NCBI GenBank assembly: GCA_028714675.1
Contig: JAQTLV010000001.1
Span: 227,507-291,506 of the forward strand
Origin: Sulfurovaceae bacterium
GTDB taxonomy: Bacteria > Campylobacterota > Campylobacteria > Campylobacterales > Sulfurovaceae
Direction: 5' to 3'
Length of the DNA: 64,000 nucleotides
The number at the start of each line of letters is the position of its first letter. Position 1 is the stretch's first letter. Positions 1 through 7,593 of this stretch are shown in pieces. A program made the position numbers and the translations under genes. Below the pieces are notes generated by a model. It made no database searches and was not told where the DNA came from. It was given only the letters and a program-made list of their open reading frames with translations.

Positions 1-573
1 AAGCATAACTTCTTTCGCACCACTTAAAACAGATTTTTTAATCTCTTCTATGATTAATTCACTTGGTATTGATATCTCTTCACCTCGTGTCACTGGTACT
101 ATGCAAAATGTACAACCCTTGTCACAACCCATAGAAATATTGACCATAGCCTTAAAAGGATTGGTTCTAAATTCACCAAACGCATAAGTACTGTCATCAT
201 AGTTGGTATCGATTTCTATAGAGTGTTTTTTGTGTAAAACATTTGTAATTTTAGATATATTTCTAGCACCCAATACAAAATCTACATAAGGAGCTCGTTT
301 TATAATCTCATCACCCAAATGGCTAGCAGTACATCCGCAAACACCAAGTTTAGCATTTGCTTTTTTTTGCTTTTTAAAAACACCAAGTTCGGAAAAAAGT
401 TTTGCAACAGGTTTTTCTCTGACGCTGCATGTATTTATGACAATCAAATCAGCATCTTTAATATCGTCGGTTAAGTGATAGTTTTCTTTGAGTGATAGTT
501 CTGCAATGAGATGTTCAGAGTCCCTGACATTCATTGCACAACCGAGTGTTTCAATGTAGAGTTTTTTTTCCAT
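1..573 (-). CDS. miaB: tRNA-2-methylthio-N6-dimethylallyladenosine synthase MiaB (N-terminal part only)
   Basis: Only the first 191 codons are present; the 3' end lies beyond the left edge. The product starts [20 protein letters not shown] and carries the three N-terminal-domain cysteines ([21 protein letters not shown]) that bind the auxiliary [4Fe-4S] cluster, followed by the radical-SAM signature [11 protein letters not shown] with the adjacent VTRGEE. MiaB is the radical-SAM methylthiotransferase that converts i6A37 to ms2i6A37 in tRNAs reading UNN codons. MiaA, which makes its substrate, is encoded about 31 kb away at 31612-32529. The gene begins 7 bases after the stop of the HP0268-type gene, so the two probably form one transcription unit. 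Confidence 0.95.
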   Translation of the reverse strand, partial: MEKKLYIETLGCAMNVRDSEHLIAELSLKENYHLTDDIKDADLIVINTCSVREKPVAKLFSELGVFKKQKKANAKLGVCGCTASHLGDEIIKRAPYVDFVLGARNISKITNVLHKKHSIEIDTNYDDSTYAFGEFRTNPFKAMVNISMGCDKGCTFCIVPVTRGEEISIPSELIIEEIKKSVLSGAKEVML

Positions 574-579
574 TAAAAT

Positions 580-816
580 TTATATTATATGAACTTCGTA
601 GATATACTCATCCTCATTAAGTCCGTATTTTACCTCTCTCATATATACATTGTGACCTTTTTCTTCGAAGTAGTTAACCATATCTATTATATCTTTATGA
701 CTATTTTCTTTATCAAAATAAAATATTGATTTATCTGGCATTTGTTCTACAATTTCTTCTATTTCTACTATTTTAGGCTTTGATTTTAAACTAGTTCTTG
801 CCAATTTTAATTTCAT
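580..816 (-). CDS. HP0268-type small conserved protein
   Basis: This 78-residue protein resembles Helicobacter pylori HP0268 as I recall it: MKL start, a central SIFYF motif, a HKD-x-VNYFEEKGH segment and the C-terminal YEVHII strand. HP0268 has been described as a small Smr-like nuclease; transferring that activity here is inference. It has no signal peptide or membrane segment. A good ribosome site (aaggag) precedes the ATG. It lies just upstream of miaB on the same strand and is divergent from nusA, the same three-gene neighbourhood seen in Campylobacter. The 204-base gap to nusA is AT-rich and should hold both promoters, but I see no clear consensus pair in it. Confidence 0.8.
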   Translation of the reverse strand: MKLKLARTSLKSKPKIVEIEEIVEQMPDKSIFYFDKENSHKDIIDMVNYFEEKGHNVYMREVKYGLNEDEYIYEVHII

Positions 817-1020
817 AAAGTCTCCTTGTTGGATGAATAAATCTTATACTAACTCATATTATACTAAAAGGCATCTTTATAAACCCTGTACAGATTTTAA
901 AAGATACCTTTAATTTTGAGTAAAGAATTGTTTAGATATAATCGTATTCTACAAAAACAAAAAATCACATTAAGATATATTGTCATTGTTACTTTTTTAA
1001 AATATTTAAAAGGATTTTAT

Positions 1021-2139
1021 TTGGAAAAAATTATTGATACAGTTGAAGCCATAGCACACGAAAAGGGCATTTCTATAGAGCATGCCATAGCGGCTTTTAA
1101 AGAAGCACTTATAAATACAGCAAAAAAACTAACATCTCCAGAGAACATATTTGAGGTTACTATTGATAACCAAAAGAAAGACTATAAAATTTTTAGAACA
1201 ATTACTATAGTTGATGATGCAGATGAAAGACTTGCTGGTAACAAAGAAGGTTTTATGGCATTAAGTACTGCTGCAGAATTTGATAGTTCTATAGAAGTTG
1301 GCGATACATTCAAATCGGAGTTTAATTTGGAAGATTATGGCAGAACTGCTTCTGCAAATCTTTTTCGTGAATTAGAATATCATATACAAAGAGAGATAGA
1401 ACAAAGCATACTTGAGAGGTATAAAGAAAAAGTTGGCACAATCATAATCGGGACAGTTACAAGAATTGATGCTGAAGACAATACTTATGTTGAGGTTGGC
1501 GAATTAAGAGGTGTTTTGACACAAAGAAATCGTATAAAAGGCGAGAAATTCAAACCAGGTGATACAATCAAAGCTCTATTGAGATATGTAAGTATAAATC
1601 CAAAATTTGGACTATTTTTAGAACTATCTAGAACATCACCAAAATTTTTAGAAGCACTTATGGAAAGAGAAGTTCCAGAGATTGCAGATGGTGTACTTGA
1701 AATCACAAATTGTGCAAGAATTCCAGGAGAGAGAGCAAAAATTTCTCTAAGAGCATTAACTTCAAATGTAGATCCAGTAGGTGCTGCTGTTGGTGTTAAA
1801 GGCGTGAGAATAAATGCAGTTAGTAATGAGCTAATCGGAGAAAATATAGACTGTATAGAGCATTCCGATGTCAAAGAAATTTTAGTTACTAGAGCCATGA
1901 GTCCAGCAGCAGTTAGATCTGTAAAGATAAGTGGTGAAAAGGCGATAGTATCTATCACTGGTGATCAAAAGGCAAAAGCAATAGGCAAAAGTGGAATAAA
2001 TATAAGACTTGCATCAATGTTGACAGGTATGACCATAGAGTTAAATGAGATAGAAGGTCAAAGTGCATCTAAATCATCAGATAGCAATGAAGTATCTAAA
2101 ACAAAAGATACTACAGCTTTAGAAAGCCTATTTAAATAA
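1021..2139 (+). CDS. nusA: transcription termination/antitermination factor NusA
   Basis: NusA binds RNA polymerase and nascent RNA, modulating pausing, termination and antitermination. The 372-residue product has the N-terminal RNAP-binding domain (about 1-130), an S1 domain (GTIIIGTVTRIDAEDNTYVE onward), and two KH domains: KH1 around RIPGERAKISLRA and GAAVGVKGVRI, and KH2 around SITGDQKAKAIGKSGINIRL. It lacks the C-terminal acidic repeats of enteric NusA, as is normal in this phylum. I chose the TTG at 1021 because it follows aaagga at proper spacing and gives LEKIIDTVEAIAHEKG, matching typical NusA starts. The frame is open back to a TTG at 916, but those 35 residues are hydrophobic and atypical. 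Confidence 0.93.
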   Translation: MEKIIDTVEAIAHEKGISIEHAIAAFKEALINTAKKLTSPENIFEVTIDNQKKDYKIFRTITIVDDADERLAGNKEGFMALSTAAEFDSSIEVGDTFKSEFNLEDYGRTASANLFRELEYHIQREIEQSILERYKEKVGTIIIGTVTRIDAEDNTYVEVGELRGVLTQRNRIKGEKFKPGDTIKALLRYVSINPKFGLFLELSRTSPKFLEALMEREVPEIADGVLEITNCARIPGERAKISLRALTSNVDPVGAAVGVKGVRINAVSNELIGENIDCIEHSDVKEILVTRAMSPAAVRSVKISGEKAIVSITGDQKAKAIGKSGINIRLASMLTGMTIELNEIEGQSASKSSDSNEVSKTKDTTALESLFK

Positions 2140-2145
2140 AAAACT

Positions 2146-2165
2146 TGCCCTAAAAACCTAGGGCA
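2146..2165 (-). terminator. intrinsic terminator of the L,D-transpeptidase gene
   Basis: Perfect 7-bp stem TGCCCTA / TAGGGCA with a 6-base loop. Read on the minus strand it is followed by a T-rich run (AGTTTTTTATTT). The stem overlaps the last codons and stop of the transpeptidase gene. It lies between convergent genes and may also slow nusA transcription, although no T-tract follows on the plus strand. Confidence 0.7.
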
Positions 2166-2689
2166 TGCATATCTGGTTTTTTATCAGTAATATTATTGTC
2201 TTCTAACTCTTGATTTGATATTGTTTTCGTCTCATTTTGATCTCTTGTGGCTTTGTGTTGATCATATGTAATCAAAGTTTTATTAAAGTCCTCAAAATTT
2301 CTAGTAACATAAACTTGTGTTCTGTGTGGAGTCCAGTCAAATAGTTTATATGCAAAATTTTTAGGTATTCTTATGCAACCATGAGAAGCCGGATAATTTG
2401 GCACATATCCTTGATGTATCGCAACTCCTCTATTTGTCAATCTCAACATATAAGGCATTGGCAAATTATATATAGTAGATATGTGGTATTTTTGTTTTTC
2501 TAAGATTACAAATTTACCAGTAGGGGTATTATAACCTTTCTTGCCAGAACTTATTTTGCTATCCATGACTATAACATTGTCTTCTATTGCGTATATTTTT
2601 TGATTTTTTAAATCCACTATTATCTGTTTTTGGGCATATGTTAATGTCAATAAAATTGACATAAGAAAAATAATTTTGTTATGATTCAT
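2150..2689 (-). CDS. L,D-transpeptidase (YkuD/ErfK family), periplasmic
   Basis: 179 residues with a signal peptide (about 1-19, ending LTLTYA). The YkuD catalytic signature is complete: H92 in VAIHQGY and the SHGCIR motif with the likely nucleophile C105. Such enzymes make 3-3 peptidoglycan cross-links or attach proteins to peptidoglycan; some members cleave instead, as Campylobacterota shape peptidases show, so cross-linking is the family default rather than proven. The catalytic domain follows the signal peptide directly, with no LysM or other binding domain. The charged C-terminal tail (about 150-179) lacks recognisable motifs. It is followed by a hairpin terminator and preceded by the divergently unrelated but co-directional AAA ATPase gene 36 bases upstream. 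Confidence 0.88.
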   Translation of the reverse strand: MNHNKIIFLMSILLTLTYAQKQIIVDLKNQKIYAIEDNVIVMDSKISSGKKGYNTPTGKFVILEKQKYHISTIYNLPMPYMLRLTNRGVAIHQGYVPNYPASHGCIRIPKNFAYKLFDWTPHRTQVYVTRNFEDFNKTLITYDQHKATRDQNETKTISNQELEDNNITDKKPDMHALGF

Positions 2690-2725
2690 TTTTTAAAACC
2701 TATATTTATATTTGTGTTATTATAA

Positions 2726-4462
2726 CTAAATTTTAAATCCCATACTTTTCCCATCATTATCAAAGCTAGTACCAGTTTCTTTTTCTATCTCTTCTTTAAA
2801 ATCATTTATAGAAAATAAACTCTCATCTCGTACCGCTACCTTGTAAGCAGTATTTTTGATTATTAGATGTATTTGAGCACCTGTTAATTCATAATTTGAC
2901 AGGATATTTATATCAAAATTATCCTCATAATCAGCATTTTCTGGTAGCATCATTTGCCATAATTGTAATCTTTGATTTTTTGTTGGCTTTTTGAACTCTA
3001 TCTTATAATCAAATCTTCTCGAAAAGGCTCTATCTATATTGCCAAGTAGATTTGTTGTAGCTATGATTATCCCTTCAAACTTTTCGATTTGTTCTAAAAA
3101 TATATTTTGCATTTGGTTATGCATTTTATCTGCACTACTTCCAGTACCTTCGACTCTACTACTCAAGAATTGATCTGCTTCGTTCAATAGTAAGATTGGT
3201 TCAACCTTTGCTTTTTGACTCAAAGTTTTAAAATCATCAAAAATTCTTCTTACATTTTTTTCACTTTCACCTACATACATAGATAATATTTTTGAACAAT
3301 CAAATGAAAGTATTGGTTTTTTGAGTGTTTTTGCTAGACTTACCGCTGTCATTGTTTTTCCTGTACCTGCATGACCATAAAATATGATTTTGGCATCAAT
3401 TCCTTTTCGTTTTTCTTTGATACCCCATGCTTTTAGTTTGGCAAAAACATCTTTGTCCATCTGTTTTATTATGGTATCTAAAGTTTGTCTTGTTTTATTG
3501 TGCAACACTACATCATCAAGAGAAGTTGTTGGCTCTAAGTATTCAAATATATCTTGTTCTTTTACTAACATATCAAATTTTAATTTGGTTACTTTTTTCT
3601 TTTTATTTGGATGGATAATTTGTTGTAAGACATCTTCATTTATAAAAAATGATCTTGTGATGCCACCAAACATATTGAGTATTTCATCATAATCTATAAT
3701 CTCATCACCAATAAGTTTTGAGCCATCCTCTAGCAGGGCTCTGTTTTTGATTTTGTCATAATCATCAAAGCTTATAAGTTCGATTAGATTGTTCATTTCT
3801 CTAAATTGACCATCGCCCGCACTATATTCTTCTTTTAAAAGTGCTAAAAATATTTTTCTCTCTTTATCGTCAAGCCCTTTTTGTTCAAAAAATTCTTCTA
3901 CGACTATAGGTTCATTTGTAACTTTTAGTCTCTCTTCAACTCTTTTATTTAATAGTGAAAGTTTGTTTTTCAATCTCCCAATAGAAAGAGAGCTATCCCC
4001 AAAGCCATGCTTAGATGATGCGATAGAGTGCATAAGTGTTACCATGTCAAATTGATCTTGCAAATACTCAAGATGGTCTGTGTAAGGTTTTATTTCTGGC
4101 ATCGAAATTTCAAGTGAACCTTCTTCAAGAAGTCTAAGAAGAGACATGCTTGGGGCAATGGATGCATTGAGAAGTTCTATTTGTGAGCTTTCGTGTGTTT
4201 TTATTTGCCCAAAACTACTTTGCACTACCCACCCAAGATTTAGTATATTTTTGATGTGCTCAAGAAAGTTTATATGTTCAAAGCCTTTTGTATCAAAGCA
4301 ATCTGTGATTAATTCAATAATTCCAACATCTTCAATACCTTTTGCATACTTTTGACATAAGTATTGTATGACTATTGCTTCATCTTTTGAGCATTTTAAA
4401 TGCTCAAAAAGAGGACTTTTTTCAATATCTTTGGCATTTAAAAAATCTATAAAATGTTTCAA
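2726..4462 (-). CDS. AAA-family ATPase with long N-terminal helical region
   Basis: The 578-residue soluble protein has a C-terminal AAA+ module: Walker A GHAGTGKT (363-370), Walker B ILLLNEAD (423-430), sensor-1 Asn in ATTN (471) and arginine-finger candidates SRRFD (481-485). The Walker B carries Asn where most AAA ATPases have Asp before the catalytic Glu, a variant I know from related bacterial AAA proteins. The roughly 350-residue N-terminal region is acidic and helical and I recognise no domain in it; substrate and partners are unknown. There is no protease motif (HExxH) after the AAA module, so it is not FtsH-like. A homologous gene occurs in Campylobacter genomes as an uncharacterised ATPase. 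Confidence 0.85.
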   Translation of the reverse strand: MKHFIDFLNAKDIEKSPLFEHLKCSKDEAIVIQYLCQKYAKGIEDVGIIELITDCFDTKGFEHINFLEHIKNILNLGWVVQSSFGQIKTHESSQIELLNASIAPSMSLLRLLEEGSLEISMPEIKPYTDHLEYLQDQFDMVTLMHSIASSKHGFGDSSLSIGRLKNKLSLLNKRVEERLKVTNEPIVVEEFFEQKGLDDKERKIFLALLKEEYSAGDGQFREMNNLIELISFDDYDKIKNRALLEDGSKLIGDEIIDYDEILNMFGGITRSFFINEDVLQQIIHPNKKKKVTKLKFDMLVKEQDIFEYLEPTTSLDDVVLHNKTRQTLDTIIKQMDKDVFAKLKAWGIKEKRKGIDAKIIFYGHAGTGKTMTAVSLAKTLKKPILSFDCSKILSMYVGESEKNVRRIFDDFKTLSQKAKVEPILLLNEADQFLSSRVEGTGSSADKMHNQMQNIFLEQIEKFEGIIIATTNLLGNIDRAFSRRFDYKIEFKKPTKNQRLQLWQMMLPENADYEDNFDINILSNYELTGAQIHLIIKNTAYKVAVRDESLFSINDFKEEIEKETGTSFDNDGKSMGFKI

Positions 4463-4550
4463 GTTTTTCCTTTAATTATTTCACTATTTTATCAAAATTA
4501 AGTTTACACCAGTTAGTTAATTTTAAACACATTGGATTTTTATATAAATA

Positions 4551-4579
4551 TTGACAAAAATGTAAAAAAGTTATATGAT
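4551..4579 (+). promoter_or_regulatory. sigma70-type promoter of the TPR gene
   Basis: TTGACA (4551-4556), 17-bp spacer, TATGAT (4574-4579). The downstream ATG is at 4603. The 32 bases from TTGACA onward match the promoter at 5025 in 28 positions. Confidence 0.7.
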
Positions 4580-4602
4580 AATTTATAGTCAAAGGTTTAC
4601 TT

Positions 4603-4998
4603 ATGAAAATAATATATTTTATGTTAATTTTGAGCTTTTTTGCTTTTGGAGATAACTATCTTAAGCAAGGAGATAATGAGTATAGTAATGGCAATTTTGA
4701 TAAAGCTATAGAGTTTTATACCAAAACCATATCTGCAAATCCAAAAAACATAAAAGCTTACAATAGCAGGGGTGTGTCATACTATGAGCTTAAAAATTAC
4801 GCCTCTGCTATAAGTGACTATACAAAAGCTTTATCTTTACAACCAAACAATCTTGGAACAATTATAAACAGAGGAGTTTCTTATTCTCGTTTAGGTGATT
4901 ATGAAAATGCGTCTAAAGATGCAAAAAGGGCATGTGAGCTTGGTGATTGTGAACTTCTAAATATGCTAAAACAAAGCAGTATCTATATAGAACACTAA
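4603..4998 (+). CDS. secreted TPR-repeat protein
   Basis: 131 residues: an N-terminal signal peptide (MKIIYFMLILSFFAFG) followed by about three tetratricopeptide repeats, with typical TPR residues in NFDKAIEFYTKTISANPKN, YASAISDYTKALSLQPNN and YENASKDAKRACELGD. TPRs form helical scaffolds for protein binding, presumably in the periplasm here; no enzymatic motif is present and the partner is unknown. It is preceded by a consensus promoter, and another nearly identical promoter follows the gene, so it appears to be a monocistronic insertion ahead of the radical-SAM operon. Confidence 0.8.
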   Translation: MKIIYFMLILSFFAFGDNYLKQGDNEYSNGNFDKAIEFYTKTISANPKNIKAYNSRGVSYYELKNYASAISDYTKALSLQPNNLGTIINRGVSYSRLGDYENASKDAKRACELGDCELLNMLKQSSIYIEH

Positions 4999-5024
4999 GT
5001 GTTTATTTTAAACTCTATATATTA

Positions 5025-5053
5025 TTGACAGAAATATAAAAAAGTTATATTAT
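5025..5053 (+). promoter_or_regulatory. sigma70-type promoter of the radical-SAM/MEMO operon
   Basis: TTGACA (5025-5030), 17-bp spacer, TATTAT (5048-5053), about 48 bases before the ATG at 5101. Near-duplicate of the promoter at 4551, including the A-rich spacer. Confidence 0.7.
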
Positions 5054-5100
5054 AGTAAAGGCTTTTGAACACAAATATGATTTGTAACAAAGGAAATAAA

Positions 5101-6087
5101 ATGAAATATTTTAAAGAAGAAGAAAATCATATCATTTGTCAACTCTGTAGACATTATTGTAAACTAAAAGATGGACAAGTTGGAATATGCGGAGTCAATA
5201 AGAATATAAATAATCAATTTGTAAATCTTGTATATGCTCATCCAATAGCTATAAATGTAGATCCTATAGAAAAAAAACCACTTTATCATTTTTTGCCTGG
5301 TAGTACAGCACTCTCATTTGGAACTATAGGATGTAATTTTAAATGTCCATTTTGTCAAAATTGGGATATTTCCCAAGAGAAAAATGTAAACGAAGACATA
5401 ACAGTACCCCCAGAGCAAATGGTTGAGTTGGCTATAAAAAATAATGCTAAGTCAATAGCATATACATATAGCGAGCCCACTATTTTTTATCCATATGCTA
5501 AAGATGTAGGTTTGATAGCAAAAGAGCATGGGATTAAAAATATTTTTGTTAGTAATGGGTTTGAATCACCCGCGATTATAGAAGATATGGCAAGTTGGGT
5601 AGATGCTGCAAATATTGACCTTAAAAGCTGGGATAAGGATTATTATAAAAAAGTCCTAAAGGGTGGGCTTGATGAGGTTAAAGATACTCTAAGATTAATG
5701 GCAAGAGTTGGAATTTGGGTAGAAGTTACAACTCTGCTCATAGAAGGTCAAAACGATAGTGATATCGATTTAAATGAAATGGCGGAGTTTATAGCAAATG
5801 ATTTGGGCGTTGATGTGCCATGGCATTTGAGTGCATTTCACCCTGATTATAAAATGCTTGATACAAAACGCACAAGTTTAGATACTCTTAATCGTGCCAA
5901 AAAGATAGGCAAAAAACATGGGCTTAAATATGTTTATCTTGGAAATGTTGCAAGCGATGGCAACACATATTGCCCTAAGTGTGAAGAGCGTTTGATTGAT
6001 AGAAGTGGGTATAGTGCATCAGAAAATAAAATAATTGATTCCAAATGCCCTAAATGTGGTGAGGTTATAAAAGGAGTTTGGAAATGA
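5101..6087 (+). CDS. amrS: AmmeMemoRadiSam system radical SAM enzyme
   Basis: 328-residue radical-SAM protein. The SAM-cluster motif is CNFKCPFCQNW, preceded by an N-terminal Cys-rich region (CQLCRHYCKLKDG, GICGV). The C-terminus has two CxxC pairs (CPKCEERL, CPKCGEV) that could bind zinc or FeS. This arrangement marks the family usually found with MEMO (AmrB) and AMMECR1 (AmrA) proteins; the reaction catalysed is not established. The ATG at 5101 follows aaaggaaataaa and removes 12 residues of a longer open frame that starts at 5065. The gene overlaps amrB by an ATGA junction, so translation is probably coupled. No AMMECR1 gene is seen in the window. Confidence 0.88.
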   Translation: MKYFKEEENHIICQLCRHYCKLKDGQVGICGVNKNINNQFVNLVYAHPIAINVDPIEKKPLYHFLPGSTALSFGTIGCNFKCPFCQNWDISQEKNVNEDITVPPEQMVELAIKNNAKSIAYTYSEPTIFYPYAKDVGLIAKEHGIKNIFVSNGFESPAIIEDMASWVDAANIDLKSWDKDYYKKVLKGGLDEVKDTLRLMARVGIWVEVTTLLIEGQNDSDIDLNEMAEFIANDLGVDVPWHLSAFHPDYKMLDTKRTSLDTLNRAKKIGKKHGLKYVYLGNVASDGNTYCPKCEERLIDRSGYSASENKIIDSKCPKCGEVIKGVWK

Positions 6088-6884
6088 ATACTAGAAGATG
6101 TGCGGTATGTGGTCAATTTTATCCATCCAATGCAAATGAGATTTTAAAAATGATAAATCATTTTAATGATGTGATAGATGAACACATGGAAGATAAATCA
6201 ATTTTAAGTTTAAAACCAAGAGCAATTATTGTTCCTCATGCTGGATATGTTTACTCAGGATTCACTGCAAATATGGCATTTCGTTTGCTTGCAAACTCAG
6301 AAGTCAAAAGAGTAGTTGTTATAGGACCTAGTCATAGAGTATATATAAATGGAGCAAGTATAGCAAAATATGATGACTATGAAACGCCTTTTGGAAATAT
6401 CAAAATAGACAATGTTTTGACAGAGGAGTTGTCAAGGAGATTTAATTTATCATTTACTCCAAATGCACACAATGAACACAGTACAGAGGTACAAATGCCA
6501 TTTGTTGTTCATTATATAAAAAATTGCAGTGTTGTTGAAATGGTTTATGGTGATGAGTCAAGTAAAGAGTTGTCAAAAGTAATAGAGTATTTACTAAATG
6601 ACATTAATACAGCAGTTGTTATAAGTTCTGATTTAAGCCACTATTATGATATTCACAAAGCTAAAATGTTAGATAGTATATGTTTAGAGGGAATCATAAA
6701 AGAAGATAGCACAATACTTGATAATGGATGTGAAGCTTGTGGCAAAATAGGTATACAAGCTATGCTTATTGCTGCTAAAAAAATTGGGTTAAGTTCAAAG
6801 CTACTTGATTATCGAACAAGTGCAGATGCAAGTAGTGATGAAAGTGCTGTAGTTGGTTATGCAAGTGCTATTTTTTTAATGTAA
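6084..6884 (+). CDS. amrB: AmmeMemoRadiSam system protein B (MEMO1 family)
   Basis: 266 residues of the MEMO family, structurally related to class III nonheme-iron dioxygenases. Visible conserved elements are IVPHAGYVYSG with a metal-ligand-type His, GPSHRVY, NEHSTEVQMPF, VISSDLSHYYD, CEACGKIG and the C-terminal ADASSDESAVVGYAS. The N-terminal RRCAVCGQFYPSN adds a CxxC. I chose ATG 6084 because it overlaps the amrS stop (ATGA) and sits 7 bases after aaggag; a TTG at 6078 is also in frame. It works with AmrS in an uncharacterised pathway; the role is inferred from family co-occurrence only. Confidence 0.88.
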   Translation: MNTRRCAVCGQFYPSNANEILKMINHFNDVIDEHMEDKSILSLKPRAIIVPHAGYVYSGFTANMAFRLLANSEVKRVVVIGPSHRVYINGASIAKYDDYETPFGNIKIDNVLTEELSRRFNLSFTPNAHNEHSTEVQMPFVVHYIKNCSVVEMVYGDESSKELSKVIEYLLNDINTAVVISSDLSHYYDIHKAKMLDSICLEGIIKEDSTILDNGCEACGKIGIQAMLIAAKKIGLSSKLLDYRTSADASSDESAVVGYASAIFLM

Positions 6885-6898
6885 AAAGAGGTAAATCA

Positions 6899-7516
6899 AT
6901 GAATTATGAAACAAATATAGAATTAATTGATGGCATGAAAAGAAATGGTACTATACGCTCAGAAGATATTGCAAAAGCATTTGAAACCATTGATAGAAAA
7001 TATTTCATTCCTACTGAATATAGCGAACATATATATCTAGACAGACCACTTCCTATAGGCAAAAACCAAACTATTTCACAGCCTTCAACTGTGGCATTTA
7101 TGTTAGAACTTCTTGAAGCTAAAAAAGGAAATAGTGTACTGGATATTGGTTCTGGTTCTGGATGGACTACTGGATTACTTGGAAATTTGGTTGGAGAAAA
7201 AGGAACAGTAGAAGGATTGGAGAGAGTTGATGAGTTGGTAAAAGTTGGACAAAATAATATAGCCAAATTAAATATGAAAAATATTAGTATCGAAAAAGTA
7301 TCAGATAAACTGGGTAAGCCAGAAAGAACTTTTGATGCTATTTTAGTATCTGCGAGTGCTCAAGAAATCCCTAGAGAGCTTTTCGATCAGCTTAAAATTG
7401 GAGCAAATCTAGTTATTCCTGTAAAAAACTCTATATTTAAATTTCACAAAATATCACAAGAAAAAATTGAAACGCAAGAATATCAAGGATTTGCATTTGT
7501 ACCTTTAATATACTAA
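6899..7516 (+). CDS. pcm: protein-L-isoaspartate O-methyltransferase
   Basis: 205 residues. Pcm methylates isoaspartyl residues arising from Asn/Asp damage, starting their repair. The SAM-binding motif I is VLDIGSGSGWTTG; upstream is the family segment GKNQTISQPSTVAFMLELL, which contains the Ser-Gln-Pro typical of PCMT. The post-I acidic residue is in GLERVDEL, and motif II is FDAILVSASAQEIP. The canonical motif is VTAAxxxxP, so the SASA variant is slightly unusual. The gene follows amrB by 14 bases with an aaagagg site and is likely in the same operon. Confidence 0.88.
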   Translation: MNYETNIELIDGMKRNGTIRSEDIAKAFETIDRKYFIPTEYSEHIYLDRPLPIGKNQTISQPSTVAFMLELLEAKKGNSVLDIGSGSGWTTGLLGNLVGEKGTVEGLERVDELVKVGQNNIAKLNMKNISIEKVSDKLGKPERTFDAILVSASAQEIPRELFDQLKIGANLVIPVKNSIFKFHKISQEKIETQEYQGFAFVPLIY

Positions 7517-7557
7517 AGAGACAAGAACCCATTTAATAATAAAAAGCATACCTTTGG

Positions 7558-7563
7558 TATAAT
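7558..7563 (+). promoter_or_regulatory. -10 box upstream of the HPr-EI gene
   Basis: TATAAT at 7558-7563 in the short gap after pcm, 31 bases before the ATG at 7594. No good -35 is visible. Confidence 0.5.
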
Positions 7564-7593
7564 CAAAAATAATTTTTATCCAAAAAGAAGCAC

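Noticed and set aside
916-1020. N-terminal extension of NusA from a TTG at 916
   Set aside because: The extra 35 residues are hydrophobic and unlike NusA; the TTG at 1021 has a ribosome site and gives the standard N-terminus.
1485-1958. 157-residue reverse-strand open frame inside nusA
   Set aside because: Antisense shadow of a well-conserved gene, with low-complexity Ser/Leu-rich translation and no ribosome site.
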